Positions 1 through 10,530 of a DNA stretch of 64,000 bases are shown one piece after another; within the stretch, counting starts at the first letter, position 1, and the number at the start of each line of letters is the position of its first letter. The stretch spans positions 682,001-746,000 of the forward strand of contig JAJNNQ010000139.1 of the NCBI GenBank assembly GCA_027886175.1, written 5' to 3'. Made by a program: the position numbers and the translations under genes. The stretch comes from Phylloscopus collybita (lineage: Eukaryota > Chordata > Aves > Passeriformes > Phylloscopidae). The notes beneath the pieces are model-generated. The model saw only the letters and a list, made by a program, of their open reading frames with translations, did no database searches and was not told where the DNA came from.

Positions 1-94
1 TTCTTGACAGCTCTGCTATGCAGAAGCACAGGAAAGCCGGCAGAGCTGCTCCTCTAGCTGCTCTACGCAGAGGCAACTGTAAATCAGCTAGACA
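1..94 (+). repeat. Partial unit at left edge (u406-u499)
   Basis: These 94 bases match the last 94 bases of the unit with no difference, running from TTCTTGACAG to AGCTAGACA. The array therefore extends to the left of the window. Confidence 0.98.
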
Positions 95-641
95 GTGATG
101 CTGTTGTGGAAAAGGCAGGAAAGTGGCTGCAAAAGCGTTTTGGCTTGCTGGAAGCAGCAGCAAGCACGCGGGCTTCTCTGCACGCTGCAAACACAAAACA
201 GAAGCACCTACACGGCGAGAGGAGACTGCCTGACACCTGCTGCACTCAGTACAGCTCTGGGCTGCTGCCAGGAAAGGTATTTCAAGGAACTAGCCACGGG
301 GACTCTGCACTGTGCTGGGACAGTTTCTACAAGGTGACCAGAAGCTGTTCGCCAGCACCCGCTTGCAGCGACCGAGTTCGGCTTTCCACGTTCTTCCCCG
401 GCTCTCTTTCGCTTCTCCGCACAAGCTGCGGCTGTACCGAAGACGCCGCTGGCTGTGCTTCCGCGAAGCGCTGCTTTCTCGGCAAAACGCAGCTTCTCGT
501 TCTTGACAGCTCTGCTATGCAGAAGCACAGGAAAGCCGGCAGAGCTGCTCCTCTAGCTGCTCTACGCAGAGGCAACTGTAAATCAGCTAGACAGTGATCC
601 TGTTGTGGAAAAGGCAGGAAAGTGGCTGCAAAAGCGTTTTG

Positions 642-664
642 GCTTGCTGGAAGCAGCAGCAAGC
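642..664. other. Short hairpin (u49-u71), shown in M2
   Basis: GCTTGCTG at u49-56 and CAGCAAGC at u64-71 are perfect inverse complements around a 7-base loop (GAAGCAG), an 8-bp stem. Five variable positions of the array (u56, u57, u60, u67, u69) fall in this 23-bp stretch, and those in the stem break it: u69T, for example, is carried by 35 units. No unit shows a compensating change, so the sequence gives no sign that the stem is conserved for function. Confidence 0.6.
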
Positions 665-848
665 ACGCGGGCTTCTCTGCACGCTGCAAACACAAAACAG
701 AAGCACCTACACGGCGAGAGGAGACTGCCTGACACCTGCTGCACTCAGTACAGCTCTGGGCTGCTGCCAGGAAAGGTATTTCAAGGAACTAGCCACGGGG
801 ACTCTGCACTGTGCTGGGAGAGTTTCTACAAGGTGACCAGAAGCTGTT

Positions 849-998
849 CGCCAGCACCCGCTTGCAGCGACCGAGTTCGGCTTTCCACGTTCTTCCCCGG
901 CTCTCTTTCGCTTCTCCGCACAAGCTGCGGCTGTACCGAAGACGCCGCTGGCTGTGCTTCCGCGAAGCGCTGCTTTCTCGGCAAAACGCAGCTTCTCG
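849..998. other. CpG-dense core of the unit (u256-u405), shown in M2
   Basis: Of the 28 CpGs in the unit, 19 lie in these 150 bases, at u256, 266, 275, 279, 285, 295, 305, 316, 324, 335, 344, 350, 353, 368, 370, 375, 386, 394 and 404. The rest of the unit is much poorer in CpG. The pattern repeats in every unit, giving roughly 2400 core CpGs in the window. The 43-bp deletion of the five short units removes five of them. A methylation-related or protein-binding role is possible but only an inference. Confidence 0.8.
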
Positions 999-1092
999 TT
1001 CTTGACAGCTCTGCTATGCAGAAGCACAGGAAAGCCGGCAGAGCTGCTCCTCTAGCTGCTCTACGCAGAGGCAACTGTAAATCAGCTAGACA

Positions 1093-4000
1093 GTGATCCT
1101 GTTGTGGAAAAGGCAGGAAAGTGGCTGCAAAAGCGTTTTGGCTTGCTGGAAGCAGCAGCAAGCACGCGGGCTTCTCTGCACACTGCAAACACAAAACAGA
1201 AGCACCTACACGGCGAGAGGAGACTGCCTGACACCTGCTGCACTCAGTACAGCTCTGGGCTGCTGCCAGGAAAGGTATTTCAAGGAACTAGCCACGGGGA
1301 CTCTGCACTGTGCTGGGACAGTTTCTACAAGGTGACCAGAAGCTGTTCGCCAGCACCCGCTTGCAGCGACCGAGTTCGGCTTTCCACGTTCTTCCCCGGC
1401 TCTCTTTCGCTTCTCCGCACAAGCTGCGGCTGTACCGAAGACGCCGCTGGCTGTGCTTCCGCGAAGCGCTGCTTTCTCGGCAAAACGCAGCTTCTCGTTC
1501 TTGACAGCTCTGCTATGCAGAAGCACAGGAAAGCCGGCAGAGCTGCTCCTCTAGCTGCTCTACGCAGAGGCAACTGTAAATCAGCTAGACAGTGATGCTG
1601 TTGTGGAAAAGGCAGGAAAGTGGCTGCAAAAGCGTTTTGGCTTGCTGGAAGCAGCAGCAAGCACGCGGGCTTCTCTGCACGCTGCAAACACCAAACAGAA
1701 GCACCTACACGGCGAGAGGAGACGGCCTGACACCTGCTGCACTCAGTACAGCTCTGGGCTGCTGCCAGGAAAGGTATTTCAAGGAACTAGCCACGGGGAC
1801 TCTGCACTGTGCTGGGACAGTTTCTACAAGGTGACCAGAAGCTGTTCGCCAGCACCCGCTTGCAGCGACCGAGTTCGGCTTTCCACGTTCTTCCCCGGCT
1901 CTCTTTCGCTTCTCCGCACAAGCTGCGGCTGTACCGAAGACGCCGCTGGCTGTGCTTCCGCGAAGCGCTGCTTTCTCGGCAAAACGCAGCTTCTCGTTCT
2001 TGACAGCTCTGCTATGCAGAAGCACAGGAAAGCCGGCAGAGCTGCTCCTCTAGCTGCTCTACGCAGAGGCAACTGTAAATCAGCTAGACAGTGATCCTGT
2101 TGTGGAATAGGCAAGAAAGTGGCTGCAAAAGCGTTTTGGCTTGCTGGAAGCAGCAGCAAGCACGCGGGCTTCTCTGCACGCTGCAAACACAAAACAGAAG
2201 CACCTACACGGCGAGAGGATACTGCCTGACACCTGCTGCACTCAGTACAGCTCTGGGCTGCTGCCAGGAAAGGTATTTCAAGGAACTAGCCACGGGGACT
2301 CTGCACTGTGCTGGGAGAGTTTCTACAAGGTGACCAGAAGCTGTTCGCCAGCACCCGCTTGCAGCGACCGAGTTCGGCTTTCCACGTTCTTCCCCGGCTC
2401 TCTTTCGCTTCTCCGCACAAGCTGCGGCTGTACCGAAGACGCCGCTGGCTGTGCTTCCGCGAAGCGCTGCTTTCTCGGCAAAACGCAGCTTCTCGTTCTT
2501 GACAGCTCTGCTATGCAGAAGCACAGGAAAGCCGGCAGAGCTGCTCCTCTAGCTGCTCTACGCAGAGGCAACTGTAAATCAGCTAGACAGTGATCCTGTT
2601 GTGGAAAAGGCAGGAAAGTGGCTGCAAAAGCGTTTTGGCTTGCTTAAAGCAGCAGCAAGCACGCGGGCTTCTCTGCACGCTGCAAACACAAAACAGAAGC
2701 ACCTACACGGCGAGAGGAGACTGCCTGACACCTGCTGCACTCAGTACAGCTCTGGGCTGCTGCCAGGAAAGGTATTTCAAGGAACTAGCCACGGGGACTC
2801 TGCACTGTGCTGGGACAGTTTCTACAAGGTGACCAGAAGCTGTTCGCCAGCACCCGCTTGCAGCGACCGAGTTCAACTTTCCACGTTCTTCCCCGGCTCT
2901 CTTTCGCTTCTCCGCACAAGCTGCGGCTGTACCGAAGACGCCGCTGGCTGTGCTTCCGCGAAGCGCTGCTTTCTCGGCAAAACGCAGCTTCTCGTTCTTG
3001 ACAGCTCTGCTATGCAGAAGCACAGGAAAGCCGGCAGAGCTGCTCCTCTAGCTGCTCTACGCAGAGGCAACTGTAAATCAGCTAGACAGTGATCCTGTTG
3101 TGGAATAGGCAAGAAAGTGGCTGCAAAAGCGTTTTGGCTTGCTGGAAGCAGCAGCAAGCACGCGGGCTTCTCTGCACGCTGCAAACACAAAACAGAAGCA
3201 CCTACACGGCGAGAGGATACTGCCTGACACCTGCTGCACTCAGTACAGCTCTGGGCTGCTGCCAGGAAAGGTATTTCAAGGAACTCGCCACGGGGACTCT
3301 GCACTGTGCTGGGAGAGTTTCTACAAGGTGACCAGAAGCTGTTCGCCAGCACCCGCTTGCAGCGACCGAGTTCGGCTTTCCACGTTCTTCCCCGGCTCTC
3401 TTTCGCTTCTCCGCACAAGCTGCGGCTGTACCGAAGACGCCGCTGGCTGTGCTTCCGCGAAGCGCTGCTTTCTCGGCAAAACGCAGCTTCTCGTTCTTGA
3501 CAGCTCTGCTATGCAGAAGCACAGGAAAGCCGGCAGAGCTGCTCCTCTAGCTGCTCTACGCAGAGGCAACTGTAAATCAGCTAGACAGTGATCCTGTTGT
3601 GGAAAAGGCAGGAAAGTGGCTGCAAAAGCGTTTTGGCTTGCTGGAAGCAGCAGCAAGCACGCGGGCTTCTCTGCACGCTGCAAACACAAAACAGAAGCAC
3701 CTACACGGCGAGAGGAGACTGCCTGACACCTGCTGCACTCAGTACAGCTCTGGGCTGCTGCCAGGAAAGGTATTTCAAGGAACTAGCCACGGGGACTCTG
3801 CACTGTGCTGGGACAGTTTCTACAAGGTGACCAGAAGCTGTTCGCCAGCACCCGCTTGCAGCGACCGAGTTCGGCTTTCCACGTTCTTCCCCGGCTCTCT
3901 TTCGCTTCTCCGCACAAGCTGCGGCTGTACCGAAGACGCCGCTGGCTGTGCTTCCGCGAAGCGCTGCTTTCTCGGCAAAACGCAGCTTCTCGTTCTTGAC

Positions 4001-4585
4001 AGCTCTGCTATGCAGAAGCACAGGAAAGCCGGCAGAGCTGCTCCTCTAGCTGCTCTACGCAGAGGCAACTGTAAATCAGCTAGACAGTGATGCTGTTGTG
4101 GAAAAGGCAGGAAAGTGGCTGCAAAAGCGTTTTGGCTTGCTGGAAGCAGCAGCAAGCACGCGGGCTTCTCTGCACGCTGCAAACACCAAACAGAAGCACC
4201 TACACGGCGAGAGGAGACGGCCTGACACCTGCTGCACTCAGTACAGCTCTGGGCTGCTGCCAGGAAAGGTATTTCAAGGAACTAGCCACGGGGACTCTGC
4301 ACTGTGCTGGGACAGTTTCTACAAGGTGACCAGAAGCTGTTCGCCAGCACCCGCTTGCAGCGACCGAGTTCGGCTTTCCACGTTCTTCCCCGGCTCTCTT
4401 TCGCTTCTCCGCACAAGCTGCGGCTGTACCGAAGACGCCGCTGGCTGTGCTTCCGCGAAGCGCTGCTTTCTCGGCAAAACGCAGCTTCTCGTTCTTGACA
4501 GCTCTGCTATGCAGAAGCACAGGAAAGCCGGCAGAGCTGCTCCTCTAGCTGCTCTACGCAGAGGCAACTGTAAATCAGCTAGACA
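1093..4585 (+). repeat. Duplicated 7-unit block A, copy 1 (M3-M9)
   Basis: Unit types in order: M3 u6C,90A; M4 u6G,101C,133G; M5 u6C,18T,24A,130T,227G; M6 u6C,56T,57A,286A,287A; M7 u6C,18T,24A,130T,198C,227G; M8 u6C only; M9 u6G,101C,133G. The same seven types in the same order, with no difference at any tracked site, occur at 20382-23874 (M42-M48), 19289 bp downstream. The flanks differ on the left (M2 has 227G, M41 has 227C). On the right M10 and M49 differ only at u6, and the next units diverge clearly. Confidence 0.9.
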
Positions 4586-6039
4586 GTGATCCTGTTGTGG
4601 AAAAGGCAGGAAAGTGGCTGCAAAAGCGTTTTGGCTTGCTGGAAGCAGCAGCATGCACGCAGGCTTCTCTGCACGCTGCAAACACAAAACAGAAGCACCT
4701 ACACGGCGAGAGGAGACGGCCTGACACCTGCTGCACTCAGTACAGCTCTGGGCTGCTGCCAGGAAAGGTATTTCAAGGAACTAGCCACGGGGACTCTGCA
4801 CTGTGCTGGGACAGTTTCTACAAGGTGACCAGAAGCTGTTCGCCAGCACCCGCTTGCAGCGACCGAGTTCGGCTTTCCACGTTCTTCCCCGGCTCTCTTT
4901 CGCTTCTCCGCACAAGCTGCGGCTGTACCGAAGACGCCGCTGGCTGTGCTTCCGCGAAGCGCTGCTTTCTCGGCAAAACGCAGCTTCTCGTTCTTGACAG
5001 CTCTGCTATGCAGAAGCACAGGAAAGCCGGCAGAGCTGCTCCTCTAGCTGCTCTACGCAGAGGCAACTGTAAATCAGCTAGACAGTGATGCTGTTGTGGA
5101 AAAGGCAGGAAAGTGGCTGCAAAAGCGTTTTGGCTTGCTTGAAGCAGCAGCAAGCACGCGGGCTTCTCTGCACGCTGCAAACACAAAACAGAAGCACCTA
5201 CACGGCGAGAGGAGACTGCCTGACGCCTGCTGCACTCAGTACAGCTCTGGGCTGCTGCCAGGAAAGGTATTTCAAGGAACTAGCCACGGGGACTCTGCAC
5301 TGTGCTGGGACAGTTTCTACAAGGTGACCAGAAGCTGTTCGCCAGCACCCGCTTGCAGCGACCGAGTTCGGCTTTCCACGTTCTTCCCCGGCTCTCTTTC
5401 GCTTCTCCGCACAAGCTGCGGCTGTACCGAAGACGCCGCTGGCTCGTTCTTGACAGCTCTGCTATGCAGAAGCACAGGAAAGCCGGCAGAGCTGCTCCTC
5501 TAGCTGCTCTACGCAGAGGCAACTGTAAATCAGCTAGACAGTGATGCTGTTGTGGAAAAGGCAGGAAAGTGGCTGCAAAAGCGTTTTGGCTTGCTGGAAT
5601 CAGCAGCAAGCACGCGGGCTTCTCTGCACGCTGCAAACACAAAACAGAAGCACCTACACGGCGAGAGGAGACTGCCTGACACCTGCTGCACTCAGTACAG
5701 CTCTGGGCTGCTGCCAGGAAAGGTATTTCAAGGAACTAGCCACGGGGACTCGGCACTGTGCTGGGAGAGTTTCTACAAGGTGACCAGAAGCTGTTCGCCA
5801 GCACCCGCTTGCAGCGACCGAGTTCGGCTTTCCACGTTCTTCCCCGGCTCTCTTTCGCTTCTCCGCACAAGCTGCGGCTGTACCGAAGACGCCGCTGGCT
5901 GTGCTTCCGCGAAGCGCTGCTTTCTCGGCAAAACGCAGCTTCTCGTTCTTGACAGCTCTGCTATGCAGAAGCACAGGAAAGCCGGCAGAGCTGCTCCTCT
6001 AGCTGCTCTACGCAGAGGCAACTGTAAATCAGCTAGACA
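4087..6039 (+). repeat. Four-unit cassette with deleted unit (M9-M12)
   Basis: The order is M9 (6G,101C,133G), M10 (6C,69T,76A,133G), M11 (6G,56T,141G, 43-bp deletion) and M12 (6G,60T,227G plus private 212G). The same four-step order occurs at 10531-12483, 13981-15933 and 24873-26825. It also occurs without the final u60T unit at 17431-18884. M11 alone among the deleted units carries u56T without u57A, a state intermediate between the plain form and the 56T,57A form of M21 and M50. Confidence 0.85.
5085..5540 (+). repeat. Shortened 456-bp unit M11
   Basis: Bases u361-u403 (43 bp) are missing; the join lies between 5444 and 5445, in CTGGCT then CGTTCTTG. The two bases CT before the break also end the deleted segment, so the break has 2-bp microhomology. 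The unit carries u141G (GACGCCTG), as do all five short units. The deletion removes the AfeI site and five CpGs. Confidence 0.97.
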
Positions 6040-8035
6040 GTGATCCTGTTGTGGAAAAGGCAGGAAAGTGGCTGCAAAAGCGTTTTGGCTTGCTGGAAGC
6101 AGCAGCAAGCACGCGGGCTTCTCTGCACGCTGCAAACACAAAACAGAAGCACCTACACGGCGAGAGGAGACTGCCTGACACCTGCTGCACTCAGTACAGC
6201 TCTGGGCTGCTGCCAGGAAAGGTATTTCAAGGAACTCGCCACGGGGACTCTGCACTGTGCTGGGAGAGTTTCTACAAGGTGACCAGAAGCTGTTCGCCAG
6301 CACCCGCTTGCAGCGACCGAGTTCGGCTTTCCACGTTCTTCCCCGGCTCTCTTTCGCTTCTCCGCACAAGCTGCGGCTGTACCGAAGACGCCGCTGGCTG
6401 TGCTTCCGCGAAGCGCTGCTTTCTCGGCAAAACGCAGCTTCTCGTTCTTGACAGCTCTGCTATGCAGAAGCACAGGAAAGCCGGCAGAGCTGCTCCTCTA
6501 GCTGCTCTACGCAGAGGCAACTGTAAATCAGCTAGACAGTGATCCTGTTGTGGAAAAGGCAGGAAAGTGGCTGCAAAAGCGTTTTGGCTTGCTGGAAGCA
6601 GCAGCAAGCACGCGGGCTTCTCTGCACGCTGCAAACACAAAACAGAAGCACCTACACGGCGAGAGGAGACTGCCTGACACCTGCTGCACTCAGTACAGCT
6701 CTGGGCTGCTGCCAGGAAAGGTATTTCAAGGAACTAGCCACGGGGACTCTGCACTGTGCTGGGAGAGTTTCTACAAGGTGACCAGAAGCTGTTCGCCAGC
6801 ACCCGCTTGCAGCGACCGAGTTCGGCTTTCCACGTTCTTCCCCGGCTCTCTTTCGCTTCTCCGCACAAGCTGCGGCTGTACCGAAGACGCCGCTGGCTGT
6901 GCTTCCGCGAAGCGCTGCTTTCTCGGCAAAACGCAGCTTCTCGTTCTTGACAGCTCTGCTATGCAGAAGCACAGGAAAGCCGGCAGAGCTGCTCCTCTAG
7001 CTGCTCTACGCAGAGGCAACTGTAAATCAGCTAGACAGTGATCCTGTTGTGGAAAAGGCAGGAAAGTGGCTGCAAAAGCGTTTTGGCTTGCTGGAAGCAG
7101 CAGCAAGCACGCGGGCTTCTCTGCACGCTGCAAACACAAAACAGAAGCACCTACACGGCGAGAGGAGACTGCCTGACACCTGCTGCACTCAGTACAGCTC
7201 TGGGCTGCTGCCAGGAAAGGTATTTCAAGGAACTAGCCACGGGGACTCTGCACTGTGCTGGGACAGTTTCTACAAGGTGACCAGAAGCTGTTCGCCAGCA
7301 CCCGCTTGCAGCGACCGAGTTCGGCTTTCCACGTTCTTCCCCGGCTCTCTTTCGCTTCTCCGCACAAGCTGCGGCTGTACCGAAGACGCCGCTGGCTGTG
7401 CTTCCGCGAAGCGCTGCTTTCTCGGCAAAACGCAGCTTCTCGTTCTTGACAGCTCTGCTATGCAGAAGCACAGGAAAGCCGGCAGAGCTGCTCCTCTAGC
7501 TGCTCTACGCAGAGGCAACTGTAAATCAGCTAGACAGTGATGCTGTTGTGGAAAAGGCAGGAAAGTGGCTGCAAAAGCGTTTTGGCTTGCTGGAAGCAGC
7601 AGCAAGCACGCGGGCTTCTCTGCACGCTGCAAACACAAAACAGAAGCACCTACACGGCGAGAGGAGACGGCCTGACACCTGCTGCACTCAGTACAGCTCT
7701 GGGCTGCTGCCAGGAAAGGTATTTCAAGGAACTAGCCACGGGGACTCTGCACTGTGCTGGGACAGTTTCTACAAGGTGACCAGAAGCTGTTCGCCAGCAC
7801 CCGCTTGCAGCGACCGAGTTCGGCTTTCCACGTTCTTCCCCGGCTCTCTTTCGCTTCTCCGCACAAGCTGCGGCTGTACCGAAGACGCCGCTGGCTGTGC
7901 TTCCGCGAAGCGCTGCTTTCTCGGCAAAACGCAGCTTCTCGTTCTTGACAGCTCTGCTATGCAGAAGCACAGGAAAGCCGGCAGAGCTGCTCCTCTAGCT
8001 GCTCTACGCAGAGGCAACTGTAAATCAGCTAGACA
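6040..8035 (+). repeat. Units M13-M16, not clearly in an HOR
   Basis: M13 is u6C,198C,227G; M14 is u6C,227G; M15 is u6C with no other change; M16 is u6G,133G. M13 is one of only five units that carry u198C without u130T. The order M14-M15-M16-M17 loosely resembles M2-M3-M4-M5 (227G unit, plain-like unit, 133G unit, 18T unit), which may be a decayed copy. Confidence 0.75.
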
Positions 8036-10530
8036 GTGATCCTGTTGTGGAATAGGCAAGAAAGTGGCTGCAAAAGCGTTTTGGCTTGCTGGAAGCAGCA
8101 GCAAGCACGCGGGCTTCTCTGCACGCTGCAAACACAAAACAGAAGCACCTACACGGCGAGAGGATACTGCCTGACACCTGCTGCACTCAGTACAGCTCTG
8201 GGCTGCTGCCAGGAAAGGTATTTCAAGGAACTCGCCACGGGGACTCTGCACTGTGCTGGGAGAGTTTCTACAAGGTGACCAGAAGCTGTTCGCCAGCACC
8301 CGCTTGCAGCGACCGAGTTCGGCTTTCCACGTTCTTCCCCGGCTCTCTTTCGCTTCTCCGCACAAGCTGCGGCTGTACCGAAGACGCCGCTGGCTGTGCT
8401 TCCGCGAAGCGCTGCTTTCTCGGCAAAACGCAGCTTCTCGTTCTTGACAGCTCTGCTATGCAGAAGCACAGGAAAGCCGGCAGAGCTGCTCCTCTAGCTG
8501 CTCTACGCAGAGGCAACTGTAAATCAGCTAGACAGTGATGCTGTTGTGGAAAAGGCAGGAAAGTGGCTGCAAAAGCGTTTTGGCTTGCTGGAAGCAGCAG
8601 CAAGCACGCGGGCTTCTCTGCACGCTGCAAACACAAAACAGAAGCACCTACACGGCGAGAGGAGACTGCCTGACACCTGCTGCACTCAGTACAGCTCTGG
8701 GCTGCTGCCAGGAAAGGTATTTCAAGGAACTAGCCACGGGGACTCTGCACTGTGCTGGGACAGTTTCTACAAGGTGACCAGAAGCTGTTCGCCAGCACCC
8801 GCTTGCAGCGACCGAGTTCGGCTTTCCACGTTCTTCCCCGGCTCTCTTTCGCTTCTCCGCACAAGCTGCGGCTGTACCGAAGACGCCGCTGGCTGTGCTT
8901 CCGCGAAGCGCTGCTTTCTCGGCAAAACGCAGCTTCTCGTTCTTGACAGCTCTGCTATGCAGAAGCACAGGAAAGCCGGCAGAGCTGCTCCTCTAGCTGC
9001 TCTACGCAGAGGCAACTGTAAATCAGCTAGACAGTGATGCTGTTGTGGAAAAGGCAGGAAAGTGGCTGCAAAAGCGTTTTGGCTTGCTGGAAGCAGCAGC
9101 AAGCACGCGGGCTTCTCTGCACGCTGCAAACACCAAACAGAAGCACCTACACGGCGAGAGGAGACGGCCTGACACCTGCTGCACTCAGTACAGCTCTGGG
9201 CTGCTGCCAGGAAAGGTATTTCAAGGAACTAGCCACGGGGACTCTGCACTGTGCTGGGACAGTTTCTACAAGGTGACCAGAAGCTGTTCGCCAGCACCCG
9301 CTTGCAGCGACCGAGTTCGGCTTTCCACGTTCTTCCCCGGCTCTCTTTCGCTTCTCCGCACAAGCTGCGGCTGTACCGAAGACGCCGCTGGCTGTGCTTC
9401 CGCGAAGCGCTGCTTTCTCGGCAAAACGCAGCTTCTCGTTCTTGACAGCTCTGCTATGCAGAAGCACAGGAAAGCCGGCAGAGCTGCTCCTCTAGCTGCT
9501 CTACGCAGAGGCAACTGTAAATCAGCTAGACAGTGATGCTGTTGTGGAAAAGGCAGGAAAGTGGCTGCAAAAGCGTTTTGGCTTGCTGGAAGCAGCAGCA
9601 TGCACGCAGGCTTCTCTGCACGCTGCAAACACAAAACAGAAGCACCTACACGGCGAGAGGAGACGGCCTGACACCTGCTGCACTCAGTACAGCTCTGGGC
9701 TGCTGCCAGGAAAGGTATTTCAAGGAACTAGCCACGGGGACTCTGCACTGTGCTGGGACAGTTTCTACAAGGTGACCAGAAGCTGTTCGCCAGCACCCGC
9801 TTGCAGCGACCGAGTTCGGCTTTCCACGTTCTTCCCCGGCTCTCTTTCGCTTCTCCGCACAAGCTGCGGCTGTACCGAAGACGCCGCTGGCTGTGCTTCC
9901 GCGAAGCGCTGCTTTCTCGGCAAAACGCAGCTTCTCGTTCTTGACAGCTCTGCTATGCAGAAGCACAGGAAAGCCGGCAGAGCTGCTCCTCTAGCTGCTC
10001 TACGCAGAGGCAACTGTAAATCAGCTAGACAGTGATGCTGTTGTGGAAAAGGCAGGAAAGTGGCTGCAAAAGCGTTTTGGCTTGCTTAAAGCAGCAGCAA
10101 GCACGCGGGCTTCTCTGCACGCTGCAAACACAAAACAGAAGCACCTACACGGCGAGAGGAGACTGCCTGACGCCTGCTGCACTCAGTACAGCTCTGGGCT
10201 GCTGCCAGGAAAGGTATTTCAAGGAACTAGCCATGGGGACTCTGCACTGTGCTGGGACAGTTTCTACAAGGTGACCAGAAGCTGTTCGCCAGCACCCGCT
10301 TGCAGCGACCGAGTTCGGCTTTCCACGTTCTTCCCCGGCTCTCTTTCGCTTCTCCGCACAAGCTGCGGCTGTACCGAAGACGCCGCTGGCTGTGCTTCCG
10401 CGAAGCGCTGCTTTCTCGGCAAAACGCAGCTTCTCGTTCTTGACAGCTCTGCTATGCAGAAGCACAGGAAAGCCGGCAGAGCTGCTCCTCTAGCTGCTCT
10501 ACGCAGAGGCAACTGTAAATCAGCTAGACA
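8036..10530 (+). repeat. Units M17-M21, matched downstream at 22378-24872
   Basis: M17 is 6C,18T,24A,130T,198C,227G; M18 is 6G only; M19 is 6G,101C,133G; M20 is 6G,69T,76A,133G; M21 is 6G,56T,57A,141G,203T. M46-M50 show the same series, differing only at u6 of the second unit (C in M47). The u203T change creates CCATGG (an NcoI site), which is found only in M21 and M50 and so labels this duplication. Confidence 0.88.

Larger units (their letters stand above)
594..1092 (+). repeat. Unit M2, used as the coordinate reference
   Basis: This full 499-bp unit shows the common base at nearly every variable position; its only departure from the commonest type is u227G (TGGGAGAG instead of TGGGACAG), and u6 is C, one of two common states. 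Constant landmarks are GGTGACC (a BstEII site) at u239-245, AGCGCT (an AfeI site) at u373-378 and GCCGGC (a NaeI site) at u441-446. M1 (95-593) is the same except for u6G and u227C. No TATA box, AATAAA signal or splice-bounded reading frame is apparent. I find no match to the pol III A or B box. Confidence 0.95.

Noticed and set aside
106..597. A 163-codon plus-strand reading frame, repeated in most units, as a protein gene
   Set aside because: It starts at GTG, not ATG. It is cut by TAG at u18T (9 units), TAG at u105T (M27, M34, M56, M58), TAA at u390T (7 units) and TAA at u345T (M106), and it is shifted by the 43-bp deletion. Substitutions do not favour synonymous sites. A 499-bp period cannot keep a frame between units.
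594..1092. CENP-B box in the unit
   Set aside because: I scanned both strands for TTCG, four bases, A, two bases, CGGG. The TTCG occurrences at u254, u284 and u315 and the CGAA occurrences at u344 and u370 all fail the other fixed bases. Centromere function is neither supported nor excluded by this.
594..1092. Internal pol III promoter (tRNA-like or SINE-derived unit)
   Set aside because: GTTCGGCTT at u282-290 resembles a B box but lacks the fixed A and the final C. No A box was found at a suitable distance upstream, and there is no A-rich tail or target-site duplication.
594..1092. Smaller sub-repeat inside the 499-bp unit
   Set aside because: Only scattered 8-9 bp matches are seen (CAGAAGCAC, AGCTGCTC, GCTGCAAA, CTCTGCAC), at unrelated spacings of 321, 12, 58 and 127 bp. 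They do not define a period.
594..1092. Known chicken W 0.5-kb SspI repeat or human alpha satellite
   Set aside because: The unit has no AATATT site, expected of the SspI repeat, and neither the length nor the base composition fits the AT-rich 171-bp alpha satellite. No family name can be given without a database search.
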